A DNA stretch of 64,000 bases. Origin: JAHEDH01 sp963753285. Lineage in GTDB: Bacteria; Actinomycetota; Acidimicrobiia; Spongiisociales; ZC4RG35. The notes below the pieces were generated by a model. That model ran no database searches. It saw only the letters and a list, made by a program, of their open reading frames with translations, and had not been told where the DNA came from. The translations under genes were made by a program, and so were the position numbers. Location of the stretch: assembly GCA_963753285.1 (NCBI GenBank), contig CAVWBT010000008.1, positions 62,001 through 126,000 of the forward strand, given 5' to 3'. Shown here one piece after another: positions 10,201 through 17,109 of the stretch. Every line of letters starts with the position of its first letter. Positions within the stretch are counted from its first letter, which is position 1.

Positions 10201-10734
10201 GTCGCAGACGGCGCAACACCGGCGAGCCCGGTGACGCTCACGGTCGGCGACATGTACACGTTGATGCCGTACGAAAACTCGCTGCTCGTGATGGAGATGA
10301 ACGGCCCGGAGATCAAGCAGGTACTCGAGCGCGGATACCGAAACTACTGGTGGTACACGTACGACCCGGGCACCTGGGGCGGCTACTCCCACTACACGAC
10401 CTGCATGCTGACCACCAACGAGGGTGTGCAGATCACGTACAACGACGGTGGCCCGCTCGTGCCGCCGGATGGCGACAACGTCGTCTCGCTGACTATCGAC
10501 AACGTGTCGGTGGACTTCGCCGACGGGTCGACGTACTACGACGTGTCGACGGTGAACTACCTGGCGGCCGGGTCGTGCAACTACAACGACGCCGGGGTGA
10601 CGATCTGGCCACTCGACCAGATCGTCGCCGACACCCAGTTCTACGTTCGGGACTCGGTGATCGACTACGTCGCCGCCCAGACGGGGCCGATCGCCCCGGA
10701 GGTCGAGGGGAGGCTCGCGTTCCTGACGCCGTAG
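7282..10734 (+). CDS. Secreted double-unit 5'-nucleotidase
   Basis: 1150 residues from GTG 7282, preceded by a strong GGGAGG. A signal peptide (LALVLVLALAVPTAALA) opens the protein. Unit 1: metallophosphatase from about residue 34 (VLHTNDFHGR, GNHEFDQG, GGHQHQ), a helical segment at about 311-393 resembling a FIMAH module, then a 5'-nucleotidase C-terminal domain at about 415-615. Unit 2: a second metallophosphatase from about 622 (MLHTNDTHG, GNHEFNFG, GGHSHSF) and a second C-terminal domain from about 922. Both units keep their metal ligands. UshA/NT5E-type enzymes normally have one unit of 500-600 residues. No sortase motif or C-terminal membrane anchor is seen. Confidence 0.9.
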   Translation: MILTRRSAWLALVLVLALAVPTAALAVESDHTVDVTVLHTNDFHGRLETDYLARGGSAYMGAIIDDIREEMGPERVALVDAGDVYFAAPAISQLLMGESTIDIYNMLGYDLAVFGNHEFDQGQMLLAERVAQSSFPWLGANVVLEGTDWDLPPWAQAYEILELGDGPDTVKLGVLGLAGQETPEVTLLGTTEGLVFKDLTETILHYRDAILAEADALIVVVHMGTSDSGPYDGLVTVAQNLIDAGAPVDVMIGGHQHQALAEPLMVGDTAIVSAGYYGRWLGRLDLSIDPDTKRATVADYELITVTGAVTFDGMVDLVDGLYEDGLIDKGAYRSLTTKLEGVLDALAKGNAKLVENKLNAFSNEVAAQTGKHLDPAAAEMILTDLEWLLENTDLEIAARVAYWSEVVAPIVDQPVAATNIDLARDYNDESIMGDIVTDSMLWKADMYDDGVLNESVEVAFTNPGGLRADIVIPDGASLPYTITWGETFDVLPFGNTLYLMDLTGAQIQDLLDQSATLYKGILQTSGSSYYWYNDTGNDAPTAWGAYGVEIGGEPLVRDQVYRVVTNNFLAGGQDGWTTFAYGTNRWDTYYDMQQALVEYLQMLAVVDAEDILTERIVRLDDVVTMLHTNDTHGTWPETYYYGAPEGFAFLADTIAEERAHNPNVLLLDAGDTFQGNAFAQYFRNADPNPIADGMNLLGYDAMTLGNHEFNFGPATFATMLGQVDAPLLGTINLDDDGSYGFINENVEDYINLEVDGLKVTIFGLTNPRVYRYELPTNIPGLTFYSGLDTGFAAVPQILADESPDLLVGLTHMGYSPYGDEVDSDLLLAEGVAGIDVIIGGHSHSFLDPAVMVTSGVNPDGTLVAQAGRYALNLGQVNVGFIDGEVVLREGFLIPATEASVDPEMETYLTPFVEQLDAYTGTVIGQTEVPIDALDAYTQETNGANLQADSAIYELESNGIPVDLHLSGAMSNRMVADGATPASPVTLTVGDMYTLMPYENSLLVMEMNGPEIKQVLERGYRNYWWYTYDPGTWGGYSHYTTCMLTTNEGVQITYNDGGPLVPPDGDNVVSLTIDNVSVDFADGSTYYDVSTVNYLAAGSCNYNDAGVTIWPLDQIVADTQFYVRDSVIDYVAAQTGPIAPEVEGRLAFLTP

Positions 10735-10760
10735 CTCACGATTGGCAATAGCGAACACGA

Positions 10761-10792
10761 CGCGAGGCGGTGCTCACGGGCACCGCCTCGCG
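10761..10792 (+). terminator. Hairpin terminator after the nucleotidase gene
   Basis: A perfect 13-bp stem (CGCGAGGCGGTGC at 10761-10773 with its complement at 10780-10792) and a 6-nt loop lie 26 bp after the stop codon. The following T-run is weak, as is usual in high-GC genomes. Confidence 0.75.
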
Positions 10793-10936
10793 GTCGGTCT
10801 GGGCACGGGCAGCGAGTCCAGGAACAGGCTCGATATAGGTCCTGAACGCACAAGGCACGCGCCCCGAAGCATTCGAGCACAAGCAAAGTCGGCCAGAAGG
10901 ACAGACGCATCGAGTCTCGAGCGCGAGCTGATGTGG

Positions 10937-10982
10937 CTCCGGGGGTGAGACTCGAACTCACAACCTGCGGATCAACAGCCCG
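10937..10982. repeat. Island end: tRNA-Asn 3' fragment, left attachment site
   Basis: 46 nt match the last 46 nt of the tRNA-Asn gene at 26678-26723 in the same orientation, with three substitutions. The D-arm half of a tRNA is absent, so it is not a functional gene. It marks the distal junction of an element that integrated in tRNA-Asn. The 500 bp that follow hold a flank repeat (next entry) and no convincing gene. Confidence 0.85.
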
Positions 10983-10988
10983 AGCAGT

Positions 10989-11092
10989 GGACGGTTCGCA
11001 ACGGCTCGCACGGTTGTCCGTCGGTTTTGGAGGGATCCGCGACAAATCTGCGACACGCCGCCCCCACAGCGTTTTGGCCCGGAAGCCGCCCA
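10989..11092. repeat. Attachment-site flank repeat, copy 1
   Basis: This stretch resembles 15231-15332, sharing CGCGACAAATCTGCGACACG (one substitution in copy 2) and a downstream block around GGCCxxGAxGCCGCCCA. Both copies lie on the same side of a tRNA-Asn fragment, so they probably derive from the element end. The rest of 11093-11470 shows no supported gene. Confidence 0.6.
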
Positions 11093-11470
11093 ACTCGCTA
11101 CACGTTCGGGCGAGACGATCGGCGCATCGGGATGAAGTCGGTTGATCCCATCGGACCATTCCGGCTGACGGTGCTCGGCGAACCATACGACCACCGCCAT
11201 GCCGCCAAGTTGACCATCGACATCAGCAATCCTCACCAAGTGAGGCGGCGAGTGAGATCTTGGGCACGCCGCCCACTCCTCTACGGCCCTGCGACGATGC
11301 CCACTCGAATCCGGCCGGGGAGCTGGCGAGTGTTCGATGTGTGGCGAGGTGCGCAATCTGGAAGCCAACTGCAACGGGTCGCGCTGGCAACGATCCGCCA
11401 GCACACGCCGAGATGTCGACCCGAAGCGAGTGATCGTTCTCGATCGCGGTCACGTTGGCGGGGTTCACAG

Positions 11471-11497
11471 TCCCAACCGTTACATGTAACATTGGGA
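11471..11497. promoter_or_regulatory. Palindromic operator of the toxin-antitoxin pair
   Basis: The perfect 12-bp palindrome GTTACATGTAAC (11479-11490) is framed by TCCCAA (11471-11476) and TTGGGA (11492-11497), an almost symmetric 27-bp site ending one base before the antitoxin ATG at 11499. Its position suggests autorepression by the antitoxin or the antitoxin-toxin complex. This is inference from placement and symmetry. Confidence 0.65.
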
Positions 11498-11498
11498 C

Positions 11499-11720
11499 AT
11501 GGCTACACCGCACGAAGACTCCTCCGTCGCCCGACGCGTCCGCAACTACCGACAACGGATGCGGGCACAAGGCATGCGCCCCATCCAGATGTGGGTCGCC
11601 GATGTTCGCGCGCCCGGCTTCGCTGCGGAAGCACACCGTCAATCGGCAGCGATCGCAGCCAGCGACCACGCCGCCGATGATCAGGCATTCATCGACGCAG
11701 TGAGCCTCGACGAGGCGTGA
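11499..11720 (+). CDS. MazE-like antitoxin
   Basis: 73 residues. RRVRNYRQRMRAQGMRPIQ followed by WVADVRAPGFAAEAHRQS matches the short MazE-like antitoxin family (DUF3018 type) found before MazF toxins: an N-terminal DNA-binding part and a C-terminal toxin-neutralising tail. Its stop overlaps the toxin start by 4 nt (GTGA at 11717), so the two are translationally coupled. There is little room for a Shine-Dalgarno site because the operator palindrome directly precedes the ATG. Confidence 0.82.
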   Translation: MATPHEDSSVARRVRNYRQRMRAQGMRPIQMWVADVRAPGFAAEAHRQSAAIAASDHAADDQAFIDAVSLDEA

Positions 11721-12049
11721 GACGCGCCGAAATCTGGACAGCCGCCGCAGGCAGCGGCTACACCGGCAAGCCGCGTCCGGTGGTGATCATCCAAGATGAC
11801 CGCTTCGACGCAACCGGTTCGGTGACCGTGTGCGCCTTCACCACCGACCCGACCGAAGCACCTCTGATTCGACTCCCCGTGGTACCCGACACTCAGAACG
11901 GCCTACAGATGCCCTGCAGCATGATGGTCGACAAGATCACCACCGTGCCACGCTCGAAGCTCGGTGAGCGAGTCGGCCGTCTCGGCGATGAAGACATGGT
12001 CCGACTGGGCCGTGCAATCATCGTCTTCTTCGGACTGGCAGGGAGCTGA
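11717..12049 (+). CDS. MazF/PemK-like endoribonuclease toxin
   Basis: 110 residues from a GTG that overlaps the antitoxin stop. MRRAEIWTAAAGSGYTGKPR then PVVIIQDDRF is the conserved beta-strand opening of MazF/PemK, and DKITTVPRSKLGERVGRL is the conserved C-terminal motif. Such toxins cleave mRNA at short sequences when the antitoxin is lost, and they stabilise mobile elements. The pair lies just inside the left end of the tRNA-Asn island, a usual place for an addiction module. Confidence 0.88.
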   Translation: MRRAEIWTAAAGSGYTGKPRPVVIIQDDRFDATGSVTVCAFTTDPTEAPLIRLPVVPDTQNGLQMPCSMMVDKITTVPRSKLGERVGRLGDEDMVRLGRAIIVFFGLAGS

Positions 12050-12090
12050 CCGATTAAGGAGGCCGGTTCAACGCGATATTGGAGATAGGT

Positions 12091-12133
12091 GTTGAGAGGT
12101 GCCGTTCGGGCTGTTAATCCGCAGGTTGTGAGT
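12091..12133. repeat. Inverted partial copy of the attachment site
   Basis: 42 of 43 nt match the reverse complement of 15136-15178. The match runs past the tRNA-derived part into GGTGCCGTTC, which belongs to the element and not to the tRNA, so this is a rearranged copy of the element junction. The rest of 12050-12341 shows no gene. Confidence 0.75.
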
Positions 12134-12341
12134 GGCGCAAGTATGCCAGCTCTCCCGGTTCTGGCGTCGGCTGGAGAGGGTTGAATTGCCGTGAGTGCGC
12201 ACGACTCGTGGCGTCCACGAAGGCTATCCGGCAAGAGGGCGCTTCCCGACTAGGGGATGGTGACTTCTGGTACTTGTGGGACCACGGACCTCGCTCACGA
12301 TGGGGAAGGACACGCGGGAGTGCCAGAAGAGGAGCGCCCTC

Positions 12342-13130
12342 ATGAGGCATGGGATGGTTCTAGCGCTTGCATTGACGGTAGTGCTCGGTGCTTGCGGTGG
12401 AGGAGGAACCGAGTCTGACACCACGGAGTCGACCGTGGTCTCATCTGAAGAAGGCACATCAGAGAGCACGAGCCTGCAACCGACTACTGCTCCAACCCGG
12501 ACAGTGCCTCCTACCACGCCGCCAGATCTGCCGAGCTACGAGAACATCATTGCCGCCTATCCGGCGGACGTTCGTTTTTGCGACACGGAGAGTCTCTTGG
12601 TGTCCATACGATCCGATGAATCGTGGCAGCTCGAGATCCAAGGCGGAGCCTTGATCTTGGACGGCGAGATCGACTTCCCATGCTTCGGCATGCGTGTCGG
12701 GCTACTCGAACCGTTGGGCGAGATCCCAACCGGTTCAGTTGTCATGATCAGTCCCGACACGGATCGCGCAGCTCTTGAGGACAAGGCGACATTGGAACAG
12801 GCGGCACTGACTGTGGCCAGCGGCGAATTTATTGTCCTCGTTGGCCCCCACACGGCGAATTGGATCCCGCCAGACGGGCTTGCCTTCGTGCCGATCGGTG
12901 AGGAGGTCGGACTCGAGAATGAAGAAGCATCGGACCCTATTCCATTGCCGGTCGAGTACTTCCTGCTTGAGGAGCAGGAGGTACTTCGACTTGCAGAAGA
13001 GAGCGGGTTTGTAGCCCATGTGCTCATTCGCGAAGGTGAGCTTGTGTTTGAGCCTGAGGCTTATGAGTCCGGCTGGATGCTCTTGGTTATTGAGGAGGGG
13101 GTACTCGTCGACGGCTGGATTGTTCCCTAA
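12342..13130 (+). CDS. Lipoprotein of unknown function
   Basis: 262 residues. A lipoprotein signal (MVLALALTVVLGAC, Cys18) is followed by a Ser/Thr/Glu-rich linker to about residue 65 and then a mixed alpha/beta region with no motif I recognise. The start at 12342 was chosen for the signal peptide and the AGAGGAG just upstream. The stop TAA overlaps the ATG of the next gene by one base (TAATG), so the two are probably co-translated. Base composition looks less GC-rich than the core genes, in keeping with transferred DNA. Confidence 0.75.
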   Translation: MRHGMVLALALTVVLGACGGGGTESDTTESTVVSSEEGTSESTSLQPTTAPTRTVPPTTPPDLPSYENIIAAYPADVRFCDTESLLVSIRSDESWQLEIQGGALILDGEIDFPCFGMRVGLLEPLGEIPTGSVVMISPDTDRAALEDKATLEQAALTVASGEFIVLVGPHTANWIPPDGLAFVPIGEEVGLENEEASDPIPLPVEYFLLEEQEVLRLAEESGFVAHVLIREGELVFEPEAYESGWMLLVIEEGVLVDGWIVP

Positions 13131-13924
13131 TGCAGTCAACGCTCATTGTTGCTGGAGTCGTTTTTGTCGGTGCTGCGATCGTGGGTGGCGGAATGGTCGC
13201 CTTCAAAGTCGAGGTTCCATTGATCCATTCGCTGACACGCCAAGTCATGCTTGGCGTGTTCGGGCTGGCACTGCTCATAACCGGAATGGTCACTGGCGAA
13301 GGCGACTCCCCCGCTAGAGAGTCGCCTGCCGACAATGCCGACGTGTCGACGACTGCGGTCAGAGACACCTCGACGTCTATGCCCGATGAAACAACGACGA
13401 GCGGAGGAAGCCCGACAACCTCTGCCCGTGAGCCTGCGGCCGTCGAGGAGCGACAGTGGGTACTGGTTCTCGATGACGAGGGAGAACTAGGCATCACCAT
13501 TCCGAGTGATTGGACACTCACCGTCACAGCCGATGCTATCTGGGCCTCGGCGGCCAATATCGACGAGTGGGTGGCTGCGACGAACGGAGACGGACCTGCG
13601 CTCCACAATGGGTACGTGATCCGCCGATACATGCAGCCAGTTGTCGGAACAGCCGGGACATTCGAGGACATCGGCGAGGAATTCCTGAACCAGATGCCCG
13701 TGCCTGCCCAATGCGCCCAAGTTGGATCTGACACCGAGCGGCCGGTACCGGGTACGTACTTCACCTACCGGATCTACGAATGCGCACCCGGTGGCGAATA
13801 CATAAACGAAGTGGAGATCGGATTCAATCCGCCATGGGTGACGACGGAGTCTTCCAGATACCTAACCGATAGAGACCGAGAGAACATCCTGGATCGGATA
13901 TGGGAATCGGTCCGCTCGTATTGA
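13130..13924 (+). CDS. Membrane-anchored protein of unknown function
   Basis: 264 residues. Two hydrophobic helices (about residues 4-26 and 38-54) are followed by a Ser/Thr-rich linker (to about 105) and an extracytoplasmic domain beginning EERQWVLVLDDEGELGITIP. That domain has two cysteines near the C-terminal half (PAQCAQ and YECAPGG) that could form a disulfide. I do not recognise a family. It is coupled to the upstream lipoprotein gene and probably works beside it at the cell surface. Confidence 0.7.
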   Translation: MQSTLIVAGVVFVGAAIVGGGMVAFKVEVPLIHSLTRQVMLGVFGLALLITGMVTGEGDSPARESPADNADVSTTAVRDTSTSMPDETTTSGGSPTTSAREPAAVEERQWVLVLDDEGELGITIPSDWTLTVTADAIWASAANIDEWVAATNGDGPALHNGYVIRRYMQPVVGTAGTFEDIGEEFLNQMPVPAQCAQVGSDTERPVPGTYFTYRIYECAPGGEYINEVEIGFNPPWVTTESSRYLTDRDRENILDRIWESVRSY

Positions 13925-14071
13925 GTTCTCGAATCACTAGGCACCCGATCGCCGAGGTCGCTCAGCGTCAATCCCGATTCTTGTTTCAGTCGAGAGCCCG
14001 AGTTGTCACCCGCCCTCCATCTCGATCGTGGGGAGTTTCTGCCTCTCGTCAATCCCCGCTTGGATGGGCTC

Positions 14072-14476
14072 ATGAGCCACCGACCGCCCACCCGACGCCT
14101 CACCGGCCTGTACAAGCTGCCCGATGTCGAAGAGCCTTCCGACGAACTGATCGACGCCGTCGCCAAGCTCATGTATCAGCAGATGGTCGAGGGGTCCACC
14201 CGCAAGCAAGCCAGCCACCTCGAACGAGGCGAACGACAGGCTCTCGCCCTCCAGGATTCGCCAAGCGCGCCAGGTGCTCGGAGCGATATACAGGGCGGCC
14301 ATCGCCGAAGGACTCGTCTCCACCAATCCCATCGAAGTCACTCGACTACCAAGGAAGACACTGGTAAGGCCGGAGATCCCGCGGCCAGAGACCATCCGTT
14401 TGATTGCAGACGAACTGACACCACCCTCCGACCTCACGATGCTTTTCCTCGCCTACACCGGAGTTCGATGGGGTGA
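14072..14476 (+). CDS. Possible small gene or fragment ahead of the recombinase
   Basis: The frame from ATG 14072 is protein-like for its first 50 or so codons (RRLTGLYKLPDVEEPSDELI, then DAVAKLMYQQMVEGS). Past about 14235 it only shadows the recombinase, which is read in another frame. It may be the displaced N-terminal coding part of the recombinase or a small independent gene cut by a frameshift. Low confidence. The rest of 13925-14071 holds nothing I can support. Confidence 0.25.
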   Translation: MSHRPPTRRLTGLYKLPDVEEPSDELIDAVAKLMYQQMVEGSTRKQASHLERGERQALALQDSPSAPGARSDIQGGHRRRTRLHQSHRSHSTTKEDTGKAGDPAARDHPFDCRRTDTTLRPHDAFPRLHRSSMG

Positions 14477-14960
14477 GATGGCGGCGCTGCGGGTCAAAGA
14501 CCTTGACATTGCTGCAGAACGCGCCCACATCAGACAATCCCTGTCTGAGGTTCGAGGGCAGCTTCACTGGGGTGCCCCAAAGACTCATCGCAACCGAGTG
14601 ATCGGCGTTCCTACGTTCCTGATCGAACGGCTCGACTACATCACGAAGGACCGATCCGCAGACGATCTCGTCTTCACGACCCGCAGAGGGGCGGTACTTC
14701 GATCGACGAACTGGCGGACGCGAGTCTGGCTGCCGGCCCTGAAGCGCGCCGGCCTCGACACTTCGCTGAGAACTCACGACCTACGCCACTTCTGCGCCTC
14801 CGTGCTCATCAGCTCCGGCGCCTCACCCACGCTGGTCGCACGACAACTCGGGCACAGCTCGCCACGCGTCACCCTCGACATCTACTCACATCTCTTCCCC
14901 GACGAGCTGGCCGATATCTCAGATCGACTGCACTCGATCTACGAGGCATCCGACCGATAG
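14274..14960 (+). CDS. Tyrosine recombinase (integrase), N-terminally shortened
   Basis: 228 residues from GTG 14274. All catalytic positions of a tyrosine recombinase are present: Arg65 (TGVRWGEM), Lys103, His168 and Arg171 (HDLRH), His194 (QLGHSS) and the nucleophile Tyr204 (DIYSH). Full-length integrases of this type have 350-400 residues. Here the arm-binding and most of the core-binding domain are missing, although the same frame continues upstream without a start into DRLSPSRIRQARQ, which still looks like core-binding sequence, before a stop at 14148. It ends 157 bp before the tRNA-Asn repeat at 15117, the expected place for an integrase beside its site. Confidence 0.82.
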   Translation: MLGAIYRAAIAEGLVSTNPIEVTRLPRKTLVRPEIPRPETIRLIADELTPPSDLTMLFLAYTGVRWGEMAALRVKDLDIAAERAHIRQSLSEVRGQLHWGAPKTHRNRVIGVPTFLIERLDYITKDRSADDLVFTTRRGAVLRSTNWRTRVWLPALKRAGLDTSLRTHDLRHFCASVLISSGASPTLVARQLGHSSPRVTLDIYSHLFPDELADISDRLHSIYEASDR

Positions 14961-15089
14961 GACCTGAAGCGCCCACGCCACCTGGTCCGGACGGCCCACC
15001 GGTACTCCGAAGGATGTTTCTCGAGCGCGACGAATTCGCGACGATTCCGCGAAAACCGAGCCTGTGGATGGTTGAGGGAGGATGCAATT

Positions 15090-15106
15090 CCCAATGATTC
15101 ATTGGG
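15090..15106 (+). terminator. Short hairpin after the recombinase gene
   Basis: CCCAATG and CATTGGG pair around a 3-nt loop 130 bp after the integrase stop. A weak candidate terminator with no clear T-run. Confidence 0.4.
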
Positions 15107-15116
15107 GATTCTTGGG

Positions 15117-15162
15117 CTCCGGGGGTGAGACTTGAACTCACAACCTGCGGATTAACAGCCCG
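15117..15162. repeat. Internal attachment site: tRNA-Asn 3' fragment
   Basis: 46 nt match the tRNA-Asn 3' part at 26678-26723 with one substitution, in the same orientation as the copy at 10937. It divides the island into a left unit (10.9-15.1 kb, with the integrase) and a right unit (15.1-26.7 kb). Outside this site, 14961-15448 holds only the hairpin above and the flank repeat below. Confidence 0.85.
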
Positions 15163-15230
15163 AACGGCACCTCGCAACACCTTCCGACAACCCTCGCAGA
15201 ATGACACTTAGCGATGCGATGGGAACAGAC

Positions 15231-15332
15231 GCCTTGCAACGGTTCGCACAGCTCTCGGTCATCCCTGGAGAGATTCGCGACAAATCCGCGACACGCTGCC
15301 CTCACATGACGTTGGCCCCGAGGCCGCCCACG
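15231..15332. repeat. Attachment-site flank repeat, copy 2
   Basis: Partner of the repeat at 10989-11092, again to the right of a tRNA-Asn fragment. About 70 nt separate it from the fragment here, against only a few at the left copy, so one end has gained or lost sequence. Confidence 0.6.
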
Positions 15333-15448
15333 CGGGGTGTCGGAGACGCTCCCTTCGGACAAGCCAGGCAACTGCGAATGCTCGACACACCGCCGCGGAG
15401 CACGTCACCAAAGAGGGGCGACACTTCGCAGCAGCACGAAGATGATCG

Positions 15449-15828
15449 ATGGGCAACCGCCAAACCACCGGGCTCGTCGTGAACGCTGTCGTGATGGCGC
15501 TCGCACGCCGCCGACCCGACGGCGAGTTCGTGCATCACGTCGACCCCGGCACCCAATACACCAGCCGGGAGGTCGAGACTTGTCTGGCCGACTGGGGTAT
15601 CGCCCCGTCGTTCTCATACACCGGGAACTGTTTCGAAAACGTCGCCAGGGAATCGACCTGAGCCATGATCGAGAAAGAGATCCGAAGCATTGACGGCGAC
15701 TCGGCAAAATGACCCGCAGCCAGCTGCGCACGATCGTCTTCGCATACACCGAAGTCTTCTACAACCGGCAACGACACCAGGCCCGTCTCGGGCACCGCAC
15801 TCCCGCCTACACTGGCTTTGCCGTATGA
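15449..15828 (+). pseudogene. Remnant of an IS3-type transposase
   Basis: Two separated pieces of one DDE transposase are visible. The first, 15449-15661, reads VVMALARRRPDG, then HHVDPGTQYTSREVE (the second catalytic Asp) and NCFENVARES. The second, 15709-15828, reads FAYTEVFYNRQRHQARLGHR, the usual C-terminus of the InsK/OrfB family. A frame break and missing sequence separate them, and the N-terminal half is absent. No intact element ends were identified. The gap to 15917 shows nothing else. Confidence 0.75.
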
Positions 15829-15916
15829 AATCAGAAACCCGTGTTCAACGAAACGGGTCAACTCCAGTCGCTGACTGGCCGCTTGGGCGCGATCAATAGC
15901 CGTCCGTTGTGCCAGC

Positions 15917-16010
15917 GTCGCTGCAGCCGTTCGATACGCAAGACGCCACGACCTGCAGCACAAGCGCAAAGCTTCGCTGAGCCCGGCGCAACGCTTGCTC
16001 CCCAAGCAAC
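15917..16010 (-). pseudogene. Remnant of a lipoprotein gene start
   Basis: About 90 bp closely resemble 19070-19158, the start of the lipoprotein gene at 18494-19174. The minus-strand reading RRAQRSFALVLQVVASC parallels WARRSFALLLLFVASC there. The frame stops soon after the Cys. It shows that this module was once duplicated and then largely lost. Otherwise 15829-16173 holds no gene that I can support. Confidence 0.55.
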
Positions 16011-16173
16011 CCTCGACCCAGCGCATCTTGCGGTAGCCCACCGCACTCGAGTGCGCTCGTGGCCGCCGTCTCGCCGCCCGCCCTCGAAGCTGCACCTGGA
16101 CGGCGGTCGCCGTCGGTACCCGCAGCCCGCGGATCCAATAGGAGACCTTAGGGCCCTCCTCTGGCAGTCCTTC

Positions 16174-16407
16174 TCAGCCTGGCCAACCCCACGACTCTCT
16201 CTCTGACTCGGCCCTTCCGGGCTCGGTCTTGGCTGCTCCGGAGCGTGGACGTCGCCGCACGAAGTAGGCAATGCCGCCGAACAGGCAAGCAATCAGGATT
16301 CCGCCGATCAGAGTGCGGGCTTCGAGACTGCTCATCCAGGTTCCGTCGTTGCCGGCTTGCACACCTTGGCTTGCCAGGACTAGCGCAGTCAACGGTTGAT
16401 ATCTCAT
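16174..16407 (-). CDS. Possible small single-pass membrane protein
   Basis: 77 residues from ATG 16407. One hydrophobic helix (TLIGGILIACLFGGIAYFV) is followed by RRRPRSG and a polar tail, so it would be anchored with its C-terminus inside. No ribosome binding site is convincing and no family is recognised. It lies downstream of, and on the same strand as, the exported protein gene at 16496 and could be the last gene of that operon. Confidence 0.35.
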   Translation of the reverse strand: MRYQPLTALVLASQGVQAGNDGTWMSSLEARTLIGGILIACLFGGIAYFVRRRPRSGAAKTEPGRAESERESWGWPG

Positions 16408-16495
16408 GACACTATCAGAACACCGACGGGGCACGATAGCAGTGGTGCCCAGCCGGTGCGTTCCGCAACCGCCACGGTCGCCTTTTGGGCTATAC

Positions 16496-17062
16496 CTACC
16501 CGCCCCTAATCAGTGAGGCTTCAGCTGCGAAGTCTCCCCGAATCCTGTCGACCACGTGGGCTACGACACAGTCAGCAGACGGGAGGTGGGCTTGTGCCTG
16601 GTTCAGCGGGGAGAGCCCGTCGACGGCGGGCTCTCCCTCCGTCTGGAGGCACTCGCTCGCCAAGACATGCAGGTCTGCCTCGGATGGTGTCACTAGGGAT
16701 TCGACCGCAAGAACGGATCCGCTCAACTCGGCCGTGTAGCAGTCATCCATTGCTACCTGCCGCTCGTCAACTATCGCTTGGTGTTTCTCCAAACCTGCAC
16801 CTGGCGACGTGAAGCCGATTGTGTGGAAGACTCCGTCGGGGGCAATTGAGACCTCCGGAGCGAGGCCTTTGCTGGTGAGGCAGGCCTCGTACGCGCTGAT
16901 CTGCGCCACGTACTTCGCGTACTCAACCTCAAACGACTGCGTCTGATTCACAGCGGCGTCAGCGTCCACACTGCGCGACGCTGTGATGGTGAAGAGTGCC
17001 GCCAACGACAGTGCCAGCCCAAGCAGTCCCGCTAGCTTCGTACCTCGAAATCCATATTGCAT
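16496..17062 (-). CDS. Exported four-cysteine protein, paralog 1
   Basis: 188 residues from ATG 17062, which follows AGAGGAGG. A signal peptide or signal anchor occupies residues 8-28. The mature part has exactly four cysteines, at 61, 108, 138 and 165; the first sits in YEACLTSKGL. The 30-residue distance between the second and third is shared with the proteins at 19171, 22719 and 23432. No known family is recognised. It follows a broken secreted-protein gene in an operon headed by the shared palindromic promoter element. Confidence 0.7.
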   Translation of the reverse strand: MQYGFRGTKLAGLLGLALSLAALFTITASRSVDADAAVNQTQSFEVEYAKYVAQISAYEACLTSKGLAPEVSIAPDGVFHTIGFTSPGAGLEKHQAIVDERQVAMDDCYTAELSGSVLAVESLVTPSEADLHVLASECLQTEGEPAVDGLSPLNQAQAHLPSADCVVAHVVDRIRGDFAAEASLIRGG

Positions 17063-17109
17063 GAAGACCTCCTCTGGTCCGGAACGAGTGGTGGCTCGTT
17101 GCTCTCCCA

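Noticed and set aside
10937..10982. A second or third tRNA-Asn gene
   Set aside because: Only the 3' part from the anticodon stem is present here and at 15117; the acceptor 5' strand and D arm are missing.
11027..11680. Possible gene in the left flank of the island
   Set aside because: Composition is Arg/Ser/Pro-rich without hydrophobic pattern, it runs through the flank repeat and opposes the antitoxin gene.
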